64,000 nt of DNA. Source: Stenotrophomonas sp. BIO128-Bstrain. Its GTDB lineage: Bacteria > Pseudomonadota > Gammaproteobacteria > Xanthomonadales > Xanthomonadaceae. The stretch covers positions 1,922,001-1,986,000 of the forward strand of contig NZ_CP124620.1 of the NCBI RefSeq assembly GCF_030128875.1. The letters run 5' to 3'. The position numbers and the translations under genes were made by a program. Positions 8,013 through 15,258 of this stretch are shown in pieces; the first letter of the stretch is position 1, and each line of letters begins with the position of its first letter. A model generated the notes under the pieces. It was not told the origin of the DNA. It saw only the letters and a list, made by a program, of their open reading frames with translations, and made no database searches.

Positions 8013-8417
8013 CTAGCGACCGAGCAGCTGTGCGAGAGTGTCTATCACGTCTGCCCAGAAGCCTTTTGTTGCACTAGGCCATCGCAGGGTCTTCGCGATC
8101 TTTAAGCTACTCGGCGTCTGCTGGCGTCTGCAATCCACAACGATTCCTGGCGGCTTACCATAGATTTGATGCCCGTGAGTGGCTGCGACATAGCGCCAAG
8201 CTTTCTCATGATCTTCGGCTTCAAGCTGAGTGCCTTGAATCGTGGATAGGTGCTGGAACTCGAAAGCGCGTGGCCAACCACCAGCAACCGACTCGTGTTC
8301 CTTTTGCCGCCGGGCCATGTCAACGGTCTGACCGATGTAGACCGCCCCACTTCTAAATTTGAGAGCGTATAGATGCCGCTCTCTTGCATGATATTTCTGA
8401 TCTCGCTTATACCGCAC
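8013..8417 (-). CDS. GIY-YIG domain protein
   Basis: A 134-residue protein starting at a GTG at 8417 with AGGAG six bases upstream. The first 45 residues carry a GIY-YIG nuclease core: LYALKF in place of GIY, YIGQT for YIG at 27-31, then an arginine-rich helix (DMARRQKEHES) that normally holds the catalytic Arg. The glutamate expected about 40 residues later may be E69 or E71 in the stretch LEAEDHEKAWRY. The GIY position is degenerate (YAL), so nuclease activity is uncertain. It lies upstream of, and in the same direction as, the candidate PD-(D/E)XK gene and may share its transcript. Confidence 0.72.
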   Translation of the reverse strand: MRYKRDQKYHARERHLYALKFRSGAVYIGQTVDMARRQKEHESVAGGWPRAFEFQHLSTIQGTQLEAEDHEKAWRYVAATHGHQIYGKPPGIVVDCRRQQTPSSLKIAKTLRWPSATKGFWADVIDTLAQLLGR

Positions 8418-8511
8418 TGAATCTCCTGATTTGCTGAGTTAGACCCAACAAAACAGAAAATCCAGAATTGGCAATGGCTAATGGACGATCAATCGCTGAA
8501 AAAAATTAGGA

Positions 8512-8535
8512 TGTGTGTGCGGGAACACACACACC
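8512..8535. repeat. Inverted repeat of GT/CA dinucleotides
   Basis: GTGTGTG, a six-base loop, then CACACAC, in the 206-bp gap between the GIY-YIG gene and the ankyrin gene, both on the minus strand. There is no T run in either direction. No gene or promoter was recognised in this gap; the promoter of the GIY-YIG gene should lie here. Confidence 0.45.
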
Positions 8536-8623
8536 CCGGGTGAGAGGACAAGGAGAAAAGCCCCTCATACCCATCAGAAGAAATTTTCCACAGGCGTCAA
8601 GCGTTATCCGCGTGGTTACACAT

Positions 8624-9349
8624 TCACTGCCGAGTAGCGACGTGTCCACGATGCAAGAATTCCTGAAAACGCGGAGGTGGGACTCTCCGAAGTCCCTCTA
8701 CTTCCGCTTTAAGCGAATTATAGTCATCATAAGAGTCTTCGGGACGCGCAACCAAGCATGCCCCGTTGTCAAGCAAGAATTCAATTAGGAATTCCAGGCA
8801 TGGTCGATCTTCATCTGCGGAACCACTGTGAAGGTAAAGATCCAACAAATCATGAAGCTCATTGTCGCTCTTGAGGTGGAAGAACTCGGCATCCTCAAAA
8901 TTTGCCCCACTTTCCAACAACAGAGCGACTGCACCAAACTGTTTGTGGGAATACGCCGTATCGACGGGACTGCCAAAGCCAAAATCAGTTCCACTCATTT
9001 CATTGATGTCAGCGCCATACTCCAAAAGTAGCTTGATCTGATCAAGCTCTCCAGAGCAAGCAGCGTTCGTCAAAGGCGTGGGAAATTTATGATAGCCGGT
9101 ATAGCAATCAACGAAAGCACCTGCCTCTAGTGCAACCTTCAACTCTTCGAGGGATCCAGCCGCGATCAACCGTTCACATGCGGCAACGCGTTGCTTTTCT
9201 TCGTCCGGAAATTGAGTGATCCACGACTCGAACTTTGGGATGAGTAGTGGTATCAAATGACTATTGGCATTGATCGTGCCACTTTGGTCATAGTATGAGC
9301 TCGGGAATTCTCGTGTCTTCGCGTTCTTCTTAGCAAACCATCCAAACAT
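8624..9349 (-). CDS. Ankyrin-repeat protein
   Basis: A 241-residue soluble protein with AAGGAG seven bases before its ATG. About three ankyrin repeats span residues 62-150 (RLIAAGSLEELKVALEAGAFVD, PLTNAACSGELDQIKLLLEYGADIN, AVALLLESGANF), flanked by a charged N-terminus and a helical acidic C-terminus. Ankyrin proteins of this kind serve as protein-protein adaptors, sometimes as immunity proteins for toxins. No toxin partner is recognised beside it. It is the second ankyrin gene of the island and is not obviously a duplicate of the first. Confidence 0.78.
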   Translation of the reverse strand: MFGWFAKKNAKTREFPSSYYDQSGTINANSHLIPLLIPKFESWITQFPDEEKQRVAACERLIAAGSLEELKVALEAGAFVDCYTGYHKFPTPLTNAACSGELDQIKLLLEYGADINEMSGTDFGFGSPVDTAYSHKQFGAVALLLESGANFEDAEFFHLKSDNELHDLLDLYLHSGSADEDRPCLEFLIEFLLDNGACLVARPEDSYDDYNSLKAEVEGLRRVPPPRFQEFLHRGHVATRQ

Positions 9350-9418
9350 TGGAGCTCCTTAAATAAGTGCATGTTCTTATCAAAAGGCTCTGCCCAATAA
9401 AGTCAATGCTTGAAGATC

Positions 9419-9442
9419 AAAAAAGCCCCTTTCCAGGGGCTT
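9419..9442 (-). terminator. Rho-independent terminator
   Basis: Read on the minus strand: AAGCCCCT, loop GGAA, AGGGGCTT, continuing into six T. It lies 27 bases beyond the stop of the minus-strand gene ending at 9469 and separates it from the ankyrin gene. Confidence 0.85.
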
Positions 9443-9468
9443 CGATTGCAGGACATGGGTAGGTGCAA

Positions 9469-10152
9469 TTACCTTTTTGTCGTTGAAGCGTCAAGCTCTG
9501 CCCGCTCAGCGAGCGCTTTGCTTTGCGCCTGCTCTCGATCCATCCATAGGAGCTTCTGCCGATGCTTGGCTTCAAGATGCTTGCGGTAGGCCTCAATGTA
9601 AGCGGCCTTTTCGTCATGCACCGCCCAGGGCTTCTCAATTGCCTTCTCCGGCGTAAGGGCAACGACACGGCAACCAGTTCGGAGCGTGTCGGAAAGAAGC
9701 TCGTCTGAGACAGAAGTGATCAGGCTGTTGCAAAGAACAACGGGACTACCCGTTTTCCTGTCTTTGAAAACGATAAAGAGGTTTGGGCTGGGACGAAGAT
9801 CGAGTCCAGCGCTGCCTTCGATTTCCTCTTCGAGCCCGCTCTTTTTCTTCAAGACCGTAGCCCACCATCGCAAGATTTGATCTTTGCGAGCCGCGTGGCT
9901 TTTGGACACGGAGAAAGGATCGTCATACTTCTTTCGAGCCTCCCGCAAGGCACTGCTTGTGATGCCAAGGAAGAATGCTGTCATTGATAGCGTGAATAGA
10001 GCATCACCGCTCATCTCATGAAGCTTCTTGCGCACCGACGCGTAGTCCTGGCTGTCTAATAACTCATCGCGCTTATCCTGATCTGCAAAGATCGACTCCA
10101 AGGCGTTCTTGAAGCCCTCTTCCTCAGCCTTCTCGTTTGTCTTTCTCGGCAT
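9469..10152 (-). CDS. Hypothetical 227-residue protein starting beside a terminator
   Basis: A charged, mostly helical soluble protein. Residues 50-95 look like a small helical domain (GDALFTLSMTAFFLGITSSALREARKKYDDPF), the middle has a beta-rich section (NLFIVFKDRKTGSPVVLCNSLI), and the tail is coiled-coil-like and rich in Lys, Glu and Gln. No known family was recognised. Unusually, the ATG at 10152 follows directly on the T run of the upstream gene's terminator, leaving no room for a ribosome site outside the hairpin. It may be translated leaderless, or the start may lie further downstream (next ATG near codon 47). Confidence 0.6.
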   Translation of the reverse strand: MPRKTNEKAEEEGFKNALESIFADQDKRDELLDSQDYASVRKKLHEMSGDALFTLSMTAFFLGITSSALREARKKYDDPFSVSKSHAARKDQILRWWATVLKKKSGLEEEIEGSAGLDLRPSPNLFIVFKDRKTGSPVVLCNSLITSVSDELLSDTLRTGCRVVALTPEKAIEKPWAVHDEKAAYIEAYRKHLEAKHRQKLLWMDREQAQSKALAERAELDASTTKR

Positions 10153-10154
10153 AT

Positions 10155-10180
10155 AAAAAAGCCGACATTGCTGTCGGCTT
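10155..10180 (-). terminator. Rho-independent terminator of the H-NS-like gene
   Basis: On the minus strand: AAGCCGACA, loop GCAA, TGTCGGCTT, then T residues. The perfect stem lies 13 bases after the stop of the H-NS-like gene and directly before the ATG of the next gene, so read-through would fold a hairpin over that start. Confidence 0.85.
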
Positions 10181-10192
10181 CCTAAGGTTTAA

Positions 10193-10597
10193 TTAGCCGG
10201 GGAACTTCGGGAACTTTTCGTCCGGATGTGCTGCCTTCCACTCTTTGTAAGCAGCCGATCCTTCCCAGGCGGCGAAGGCGCGCGGAGTGCGACCACGCCC
10301 GCTCCACGTTTCCTGGGTATGCGGCAGCCAGTATTTCTGAGCAACTTCCTTCCTGGAACCGGACGACTTTTTACCAGTCGAAGAAGTAGCGTTGAAATGA
10401 TTGGCGATCTCAGACTTCTGCTTAGCCGAGAAGAAGTGACCAAAGCGGTTCAGAAGCTCCGAGACATTTGCGAAAGCGCTTGATGCCTCTTCTTCCATCA
10501 ACTTGACTTCTTGCTCTTCAAGCTTCTTGAGCTCTTCAGCCAGCTTAGCCTTGGCGGAAGCAATAGCTTCAAGAGTAGTGCCCGGTGCTTTGCTCAT
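10193..10597 (-). CDS. H-NS-family nucleoid protein (xenogeneic silencer)
   Basis: A 134-residue protein with the two H-NS parts. An N-terminal coiled coil for oligomerisation spans residues 8-40 (KAKLAEELKKLEEQEVKLMEEE). After a Lys/Ser-rich linker comes the C-terminal DNA-binding domain near 88-134, with the core TWSGRGRTPRAF that inserts into the AT-rich minor groove. Such proteins silence AT-rich foreign DNA; islands and plasmids often carry their own copy, which lowers the fitness cost of the element. The gene has its own terminator. It sits near the tRNA end of the island, where it could silence the lower-GC island genes. Confidence 0.88.
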   Translation of the reverse strand: MSKAPGTTLEAIASAKAKLAEELKKLEEQEVKLMEEEASSAFANVSELLNRFGHFFSAKQKSEIANHFNATSSTGKKSSGSRKEVAQKYWLPHTQETWSGRGRTPRAFAAWEGSAAYKEWKAAHPDEKFPKFPG

Positions 10598-10665
10598 AGT
10601 GTTCTATTTGTTGGAGAGTGATAGACCGATCTGATCCTATCAACGCACCTTTATTGGATCAACGT

Positions 10666-11148
10666 TTATTTGATCAAAGGCGTCGATCCTTGCAGATCAT
10701 GTCTTTCCCGCTCCGCTTTACTGTGTGCGAAGTCACGCTCTAAGTCAGCAATTGCTTGCATTGATGCAGCAGCAAGCTCGTCGGCGAACTCTGGCTCACC
10801 AATTGAGCGAAGAACCTGTTCCCAGAAGTCACTGGCACGAACGAAGGCAATTCGGGGACCAATCGCTGACTTCCGCCGACCAATGGGCTTTGAATGATCA
10901 ACGGTGGGAACCACAGGAGCCGGGTTGGGCGAAGGTTCCAAGATCTCGGCAAGAGCTTCAATTGGGAGTTGCAAGTGCCCGTCGATCTTCCTCGCACCCG
11001 GGTAGCGGCCCGACTTCATCCCTTCCCTGATTCGCTGAACCACCCCGCGTGTTGACTGCCCACGGAGCACATGAGCGACTTCTTCGGGGCTTAGTCCGTA
11101 GCGGCCCGGGTAGCCCTCCCGCAACCACTTCAATGAGGCTTCTGACAT
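10666..11148 (-). CDS. Hypothetical protein, possibly DNA-binding, nearest to the att site
   Basis: The frame is open up to 11214, but I prefer the ATG at 11148 (MSEASLKWLREGYPGRYGL), giving 160 residues; neither start has a strong ribosome site. Residues 1-60 resemble a winged or MerR-like helix-turn-helix (LSPEEVAHVLRGQSTRGVVQRIREGMKSGRYPGARKI, written here as separate motifs: SPEEVAHVL, then RGVVQRIREG, then SGRYPGARKI), in which a helix pair precedes a strand. The C-terminal half is helical. No integrase features are present. As the gene nearest to the attachment site it might be an excision or replication factor, but this is only positional. Confidence 0.55.
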   Translation of the reverse strand: MSEASLKWLREGYPGRYGLSPEEVAHVLRGQSTRGVVQRIREGMKSGRYPGARKIDGHLQLPIEALAEILEPSPNPAPVVPTVDHSKPIGRRKSAIGPRIAFVRASDFWEQVLRSIGEPEFADELAAASMQAIADLERDFAHSKAERERHDLQGSTPLIK

Positions 11149-11515
11149 AGCACCACGGCTCTTCGACAAGCGGTCTAGATTGCCAGCTTTCGAAGCCGAG
11201 CGGCGGCACAGCAATGCATGCTATGGCTGTGGCAATCCTGTGGCAGAACGCCAGTGTTTCATGATGTTTCTAGGTGTGTTTTGATGCATTGGAGCGTCAA
11301 CCCCACTCCACGCGCCTTTACAATTCAATAACTTGCAGGAGGATGGCGAAAGCCCTCTTCCTTAGGAGGGGGACGCTCTATCCAGCTGAGCTACGGGGCC
11401 ACGGAGGGCGTAAAGGATACAGGCAAACGAGGGGCCTCATCCATGCTCGGCCGGTTGCCCGCCACTCATCCCCGACAGCGGCAACTGCCCTATGCTCCTC
11501 CGTCCCCTGTGATGA
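11149..11515. other. Island-chromosome junction without protein genes
   Basis: About 367 bp that hold the 5' half of a tRNA-Arg gene (listed separately) and otherwise no gene I can support. The island side (11149-11360) contains the short repeated words ATGCAT and GCCACAG. The chromosome side (11401-11515) should hold the tRNA promoter on the minus strand and the promoter of the PAP2 gene on the plus strand; neither could be defined with confidence. Confidence 0.5.
11361..11400 (-). tRNA. Partial tRNA-Arg(CCU): 5' half only, interrupted at the anticodon arm
   Basis: On the minus strand, from 11400, the sequence gives a 7-base acceptor strand GGCCCCG, TA, a D stem GCTC/GAGC around AGCTGGATA, then TCCCC and the anticodon loop CTCCTAA (anticodon CCT) followed by GG. 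The expected 3' anticodon strand, variable loop, T arm and acceptor 3' strand are absent. The next bases (AAGAGGGCTTTCGCC) do not pair and no TTCGA loop follows. The mobile island begins where homology stops, so this is read as an attachment-site scar. A transcript from it would be a chimera, not a functional tRNA. Confidence 0.75.
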
Positions 11516-12127
11516 GTGACATGGATGCATCCTCTTTGGGCCACCCTTTCCCAACTCGGCGACAGCCGCTGGCTGTTGCCCGTGAGCCTAGTGCTGATCC
11601 TCTTCGGCCCCGAAGAGAGCCGCGCCCTTCGCATTCGCTGGGCGGCCGGCCTGGCAATCGCCGGTGGCCTAACCCTGGCCTCCAAGCTGGCCTTCCTGGG
11701 TTGGGGCATTGGTTGGGCCCGGCTGGACTTCACTGGATTCAGCGGTCACGCCACCATGACGGCAGCGGTTTATCCGGTCGCCCTGTATCTCGCCGCGTCT
11801 GGTCGGCTCCCGAAACCTCTCCTTTGGGCACTGCTCGGGTCGCTGCTTGCCGCCATGGTCGCCTATTCGCGCCTACCCCTTAACGCCCACTCCGCATCTG
11901 AGGTGGTGAGTGGGTGGCTGCTGGGCACGGCGGCGACGGTTTTCGCCCTGTCGGCGCGCGCCACAGGCTGGACAACACCCCTACCCACTCTTGCCGCCTC
12001 AGTCATAGTGGGACTGGCGGTCCCAATGCTGATGCCCACGGTCCGCACCCACGATGTGGTCATACGCCTTGCAACCGAGCTGTCAGGCCGCGACCAAGTC
12101 TTCAATCGACATCATTTTGTGCGATAG
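11516..12127 (+). CDS. PAP2-family membrane phosphatase
   Basis: A 203-residue protein (200 if started at the ATG at 11525) with about five hydrophobic segments. The PAP2 motifs are SGH at 76-78 and SR at 118-119 followed by His125. The acidic residue that usually completes motif 3 is Glu129 instead of Asp, and motif 1 (KxxxxxxRP) is only loosely present, so activity is likely but not certain. The family removes phosphates from lipid pyrophosphates such as undecaprenyl pyrophosphate. Next to a polysaccharide locus, recycling of the lipid carrier is a reasonable role. It is the first chromosomal gene beyond the tRNA scar. Confidence 0.8.
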   Translation: MTWMHPLWATLSQLGDSRWLLPVSLVLILFGPEESRALRIRWAAGLAIAGGLTLASKLAFLGWGIGWARLDFTGFSGHATMTAAVYPVALYLAASGRLPKPLLWALLGSLLAAMVAYSRLPLNAHSASEVVSGWLLGTAATVFALSARATGWTTPLPTLAASVIVGLAVPMLMPTVRTHDVVIRLATELSGRDQVFNRHHFVR

Positions 12128-12244
12128 GCGTCAAATATTGGACGCAGAGAACCCAGCCCAGGCGCCCAAACCGACTTGACACTGAATAGCCTTCAACGCG
12201 AAGATGACAGCGAAAATTTACCTCACGGAGTAGGAAACCCCGTT

Positions 12245-12580
12245 ATGAAGAAGATCTTTGCCGCTCTCGCCCTCGTGGCTTTCTCCCCGATGGCTCTGGC
12301 TCAGGAAGCCCAGGTTGAGCAGGCTGCTGGTGCTGAAGGCACCACCGCTGCCACCAGCGCAGAAGTCGCCGGCACCGGCGCCGCCACCGGTGCCGCCACC
12401 GGCGCCCTCACCACTGCGGCCGTGATCGGCGCCGGCATCGCTGTCGCTGCAGTCGCATACAGCGTTGCGTCCGACAGCAGTAGCGACGACGCTGGCAACA
12501 ACAATGGTGGTGGCACCACCCCGCCGCCGACCGGCACCACCGGCACGACGGGTACCACCGGCACCACCGGCACCAACTGA
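12245..12580 (+). CDS. Small Ala/Gly/Thr-rich exported protein, GfcA-like
   Basis: A 111-residue protein with a typical signal peptide (MKKIFAALALVAFSPMALA). A low-complexity Ala/Gly/Thr segment and one hydrophobic helix (about 57-76) follow, then an acidic Ser/Asp patch and a C-terminal tail of repeated GTT triplets. AGGA lies about a dozen bases before the ATG. In E. coli group 4 capsule operons the first gene, gfcA (ymcD), encodes a similar small Thr-rich protein of unknown function, and here too it precedes wza and gfcB-D. Similarity is in composition and position, not in alignable sequence. A terminator lies between it and wza. Confidence 0.72.
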   Translation: MKKIFAALALVAFSPMALAQEAQVEQAAGAEGTTAATSAEVAGTGAATGAATGALTTAAVIGAGIAVAAVAYSVASDSSSDDAGNNNGGGTTPPPTGTTGTTGTTGTTGTN

Positions 12581-12607
12581 TCCGCTAGTCGGAGTCAGGT
12601 CATTACG

Positions 12608-12645
12608 CCCTCGCCGGGCGCAGGTCCGGCGGGGGTTTTTGTTTT
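12608..12645 (+). terminator. Intrinsic terminator or attenuator between the GfcA-like gene and wza
   Basis: Stem CCCTCGCCGG (12608-12617) pairs with CCGGCGGGGG (12626-12635) with one G-T pair, followed by TTTTTGTTTT. It lies inside the capsule operon, 28 bases before wza. It should end most transcripts after the small gene, so export genes need read-through, antitermination or their own promoter. Confidence 0.75.
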
Positions 12646-12672
12646 GCCCGACAGGGCCAGGAAGAATCATCG

Positions 12673-13779
12673 ATGGACTGCAAGCGTCTCGGCGCCACTC
12701 TGGCGTTCGCCCTTACCCTGTCCGGCTGTGTCTGGGCGCCCGGTCAGCACCTGCGCTCCAGCGCCCTGGCCCGTGATGATCAGCCGGTCGGCAACGACCA
12801 GATCGAGCTGATCCAGATCACACCGAAGCTGATCGCCATGGACCGTGCCTCGCGCGATGTTCCGACGCTGCCGATTGCCCTGACAAGTTATCAGCCTGGC
12901 CCGTACCAGATTGGCGCAGGCGACATCCTGTACATCACTGTATGGGATCACCCAGAACTGACCGTGCCTGCAGGCCCGCAGCAGCAGCTGAATGCAGCCG
13001 GTCGACTGGTCCAGTCCGATGGCACGCTCTTCTATCCCTACATCGGCAAGATTGCCGCGGCCGGCAAGACACCGGGCGAGCTTCGCGATGAGATCACCTC
13101 AAAGTTGGCCCGAGTCATCGAAGCCCCCCAGGTCGATGTTTCCATGCTGACCTACGCCAGTCAGCGCGTCTGGGTTACCGGCGCGTCGCGCCAGGCGGCG
13201 ACTGTGCCGTTGACCGTAACCCCGCTGACCCTCGGCGATGCCATCAGCCAGTCCGGGCTTGATCCGGCGCAGGCGGATCTGTCGGGCGTGCGTCTTACCC
13301 GCGAGGGCGTGACGTACACCATCGACCTCGACCGGCTCGGTCGTCAGGGCGGCGGCGCTACCAACGTCTTCCTCAAAGCAAATGATCATCTCTACGTCCC
13401 GTATCTGGACCGGAAGGAGATTTTTGTCGTCGGTGAAGTGAACCAGCCGGGTGCAATGAGCTTCAAGACCAGCGACATTTCGTTGAGTCAGGCGCTTGGC
13501 CGTGCACGCGGCCTGCAGCAGTCCACGTCCAACGGAAACGCCGTCTATGTGATCCGGGGCTCGAGTGATCTGCAGAGTGCTCCCTCCAGCGTGTTCCAGC
13601 TGGAAGCAAAATCCCCAGCCGCCTTCGCCGTTGCCAGCCAGTTCGAACTTCTGCCCGGTGACGTGGTTTTCGTTGGCGCAGCAGGTGTGACACGCTGGAG
13701 CCGCTTCGTGAACCAACTGCTGCCGTTCACCTCGATCATCAGCAACGCGGCAAGCGCGCGTAACGATCTCGACAATTGA
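12673..13779 (+). CDS. wza: Wza/GfcE-type outer-membrane polysaccharide export lipoprotein
   Basis: A 368-residue lipoprotein, close to E. coli Wza (379). The signal peptide ends in the lipobox LSGC with the lipidated Cys at 19. The polysaccharide export domain begins near residue 75 (YQIGAGDILYITVWDHPEL), followed by SLBB-type domains (RVWVTGASRQAATVPL and KEIFVVGEVNQPGAMSF), and the C-terminal amphipathic helix region (VTRWSRFVNQLLPF) would form the outer-membrane pore. It exports polymer in a Wzx/Wzy-dependent pathway together with Wzc. AGGAAG lies nine bases upstream of the start. The downstream GfcB, GfcC and GfcD genes make this a group 4 capsule-type export operon. Confidence 0.93.
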   Translation: MDCKRLGATLAFALTLSGCVWAPGQHLRSSALARDDQPVGNDQIELIQITPKLIAMDRASRDVPTLPIALTSYQPGPYQIGAGDILYITVWDHPELTVPAGPQQQLNAAGRLVQSDGTLFYPYIGKIAAAGKTPGELRDEITSKLARVIEAPQVDVSMLTYASQRVWVTGASRQAATVPLTVTPLTLGDAISQSGLDPAQADLSGVRLTREGVTYTIDLDRLGRQGGGATNVFLKANDHLYVPYLDRKEIFVVGEVNQPGAMSFKTSDISLSQALGRARGLQQSTSNGNAVYVIRGSSDLQSAPSSVFQLEAKSPAAFAVASQFELLPGDVVFVGAAGVTRWSRFVNQLLPFTSIISNAASARNDLDN

Positions 13780-13789
13780 CGGCTGGCCA

Positions 13790-14482
13790 ATGATGAGCAG
13801 GACCGCTCTCGTTGCGCCGCAACGGAACCATGGATTGCGCGGCCTGGCCGCGCTCGTATTGATGGGCTTTGCGCTGTCGGGCTGCGGCGTGGTGGGCCGT
13901 ACCAGCGTCAAGACCGTACAACTGGCAATGCAGGGCAAACCAGACGTTCAGCCCACAGCCGCTGACGTGGCAGCGAACCGCTATCCCCAGATCAAGGTTA
14001 CCGGCCCGCGTGGCGGGGCAGTTCTGGTTCTGGGCAACCTCGATGGTGATCGCCAAGCCTGGTACAGCAACGATCGCAGCGTCGTCTTCCTTGAAGATGG
14101 GCTGGTGGTAGGCACGCATGGTGGCATCCCTGAGCTCCAGGGCATGCGGATCGAGGGTCAACATCCTTTCCACGCCCTGCACCAGATCGAAGCGCCCATT
14201 ACCGTCCAGCGCCAGTATGACGTCATGCCTGGCTATCGCTTCGGCATGACGGTGAGCGGCACCCTCGAACGCCTTGGCACCGAGAATGTCGAGATACTCA
14301 ATAGAACCCGTTCATTGCTGCATGTGCGCGAACGGTTGGAAGGCCAGGACTGGAAGCGCGACAACCATTATTGGGTAGACCCGGCCAACGGGTTCATCTG
14401 GAAGAGCGTGCAGGCCATCGCACCCGATGCCAGTCTGGAAATCATCCAGCTCAAACCCTATTTGCCGGATCTGAACCGTTGA
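13790..14482 (+). CDS. gfcB: GfcB/YjbF-family lipoprotein
   Basis: A 230-residue lipoprotein with a basic N-terminus, hydrophobic core and lipobox LSGC (Cys32). The mature part matches the YjbF/GfcB family in layout: a 190-residue beta-rich periplasmic domain (GAVLVLGNLDGDRQAWYSNDR, then VVFLEDGLVVGTHG) ending with DGHYWVD-like DNHYWVDPANGFIWKSVQ. YjbF and GfcB work with YjbG/GfcC and YjbH/GfcD in polysaccharide secretion at the outer membrane; their exact role is unsettled. It lies 10 bases after wza, and its TGA overlaps the TTG start of gfcC, so translation is probably coupled. Confidence 0.88.
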   Translation: MMSRTALVAPQRNHGLRGLAALVLMGFALSGCGVVGRTSVKTVQLAMQGKPDVQPTAADVAANRYPQIKVTGPRGGAVLVLGNLDGDRQAWYSNDRSVVFLEDGLVVGTHGGIPELQGMRIEGQHPFHALHQIEAPITVQRQYDVMPGYRFGMTVSGTLERLGTENVEILNRTRSLLHVRERLEGQDWKRDNHYWVDPANGFIWKSVQAIAPDASLEIIQLKPYLPDLNR

Positions 14483-15258
14483 TCACTTTGCGTCTGGCCG
14501 CCCTTGCCCTGGGCGTGGCCGCCTCTATCTCCCTGCACGCCGCACCAGCCATCACCGTCGAGGTCATCGGCAGCGTCCGAAATCCGGGCATGCTCACGCT
14601 CCCTGCAACCAGTCGCTTGTCTGATGCAGCGCTCGCTGGCGTGCCGGATGATCGCAGCTACATGCTGGGAGCGGCCCTGCTCAAGCGCAGCGAGCTCGTT
14701 GCGCAGACCCGCCTGAAAACAGGCCTCCTGTTCGACCTTGCGGCCATTGAAAGCCGGCAGAGCAGAGACCCGCAAGGTGCCGCGGCCGCAACACGCATCG
14801 CCCGGGAAGTGTCTGCGATGCCGGTGACCGGCCGCATTCGCCAAAGACTCGCTCCGCGTGTACTGGAGATGGACCTCAGCGCCAATTGGCCATTGGCCGA
14901 TGGTGACAGGCTGTACTACCCGACACGTCCAAGCACAGTGACCGTCCTTGGGACGGTGGAGCAGCCCTGCTCGATACCGCACCACGCCTTGCAGCGTCCG
15001 TTGGACTATGTGCGGCAGTGCCCTGCCCTGCTCGCCGCCAGCAAGGATGATGTGTTTGTCATTCAGCCTGACGGCGAGATACAGAAAATTGGCATTGCAC
15101 TCTGGAACCGCAGCGGTGAGTCCACCCTCGCTCCCGGCGCCCTCATTTTTGTTCCTCTCAACGCACGAACAACGCGCGACGTAAACCCCGATTTCAACGA
15201 GGACGCCGCACGCTTCCTCGCCACCCAGGTGCTGGATGCGCCCGGAGCACCGAAGTGA
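14479..15258 (+). CDS. gfcC: GfcC/YjbG-family periplasmic capsule protein
   Basis: A 259-residue protein. I choose a TTG start at 14479 that overlaps the gfcB stop (TTGA); upstream codons in this frame lie inside gfcB. The signal peptide is ITLRLAALALGVAASISLHA. The mature part has SLBB/beta-grasp-like units typical of GfcC (ITVEVIGSVRNPGMLTLPA, then TVTVLGTVEQPCSIPH) and a C-terminal helix. GfcC is a soluble periplasmic protein thought to act with the outer-membrane GfcD and the Wza-like GfcE. Its stop overlaps the gfcD start (GTGA). Confidence 0.85.
   Translation: MITLRLAALALGVAASISLHAAPAITVEVIGSVRNPGMLTLPATSRLSDAALAGVPDDRSYMLGAALLKRSELVAQTRLKTGLLFDLAAIESRQSRDPQGAAAATRIAREVSAMPVTGRIRQRLAPRVLEMDLSANWPLADGDRLYYPTRPSTVTVLGTVEQPCSIPHHALQRPLDYVRQCPALLAASKDDVFVIQPDGEIQKIGIALWNRSGESTLAPGALIFVPLNARTTRDVNPDFNEDAARFLATQVLDAPGAPK

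Noticed and set aside
8512-8535. Terminator for the ankyrin gene at 8624
   Set aside because: The hairpin is about 90 bases from the stop and has no T run on either strand.
11338-11400. Complete tRNA-Arg gene
   Set aside because: After the anticodon loop the sequence cannot form the anticodon 3' strand, T arm or acceptor stem, so only a 5' half is reported.
12480-12580. Tandem DNA repeat at the end of the GfcA-like gene
   Set aside because: The GTT-type repeats are short, codon-level low complexity within a coding region and do not form a separate repeat element.
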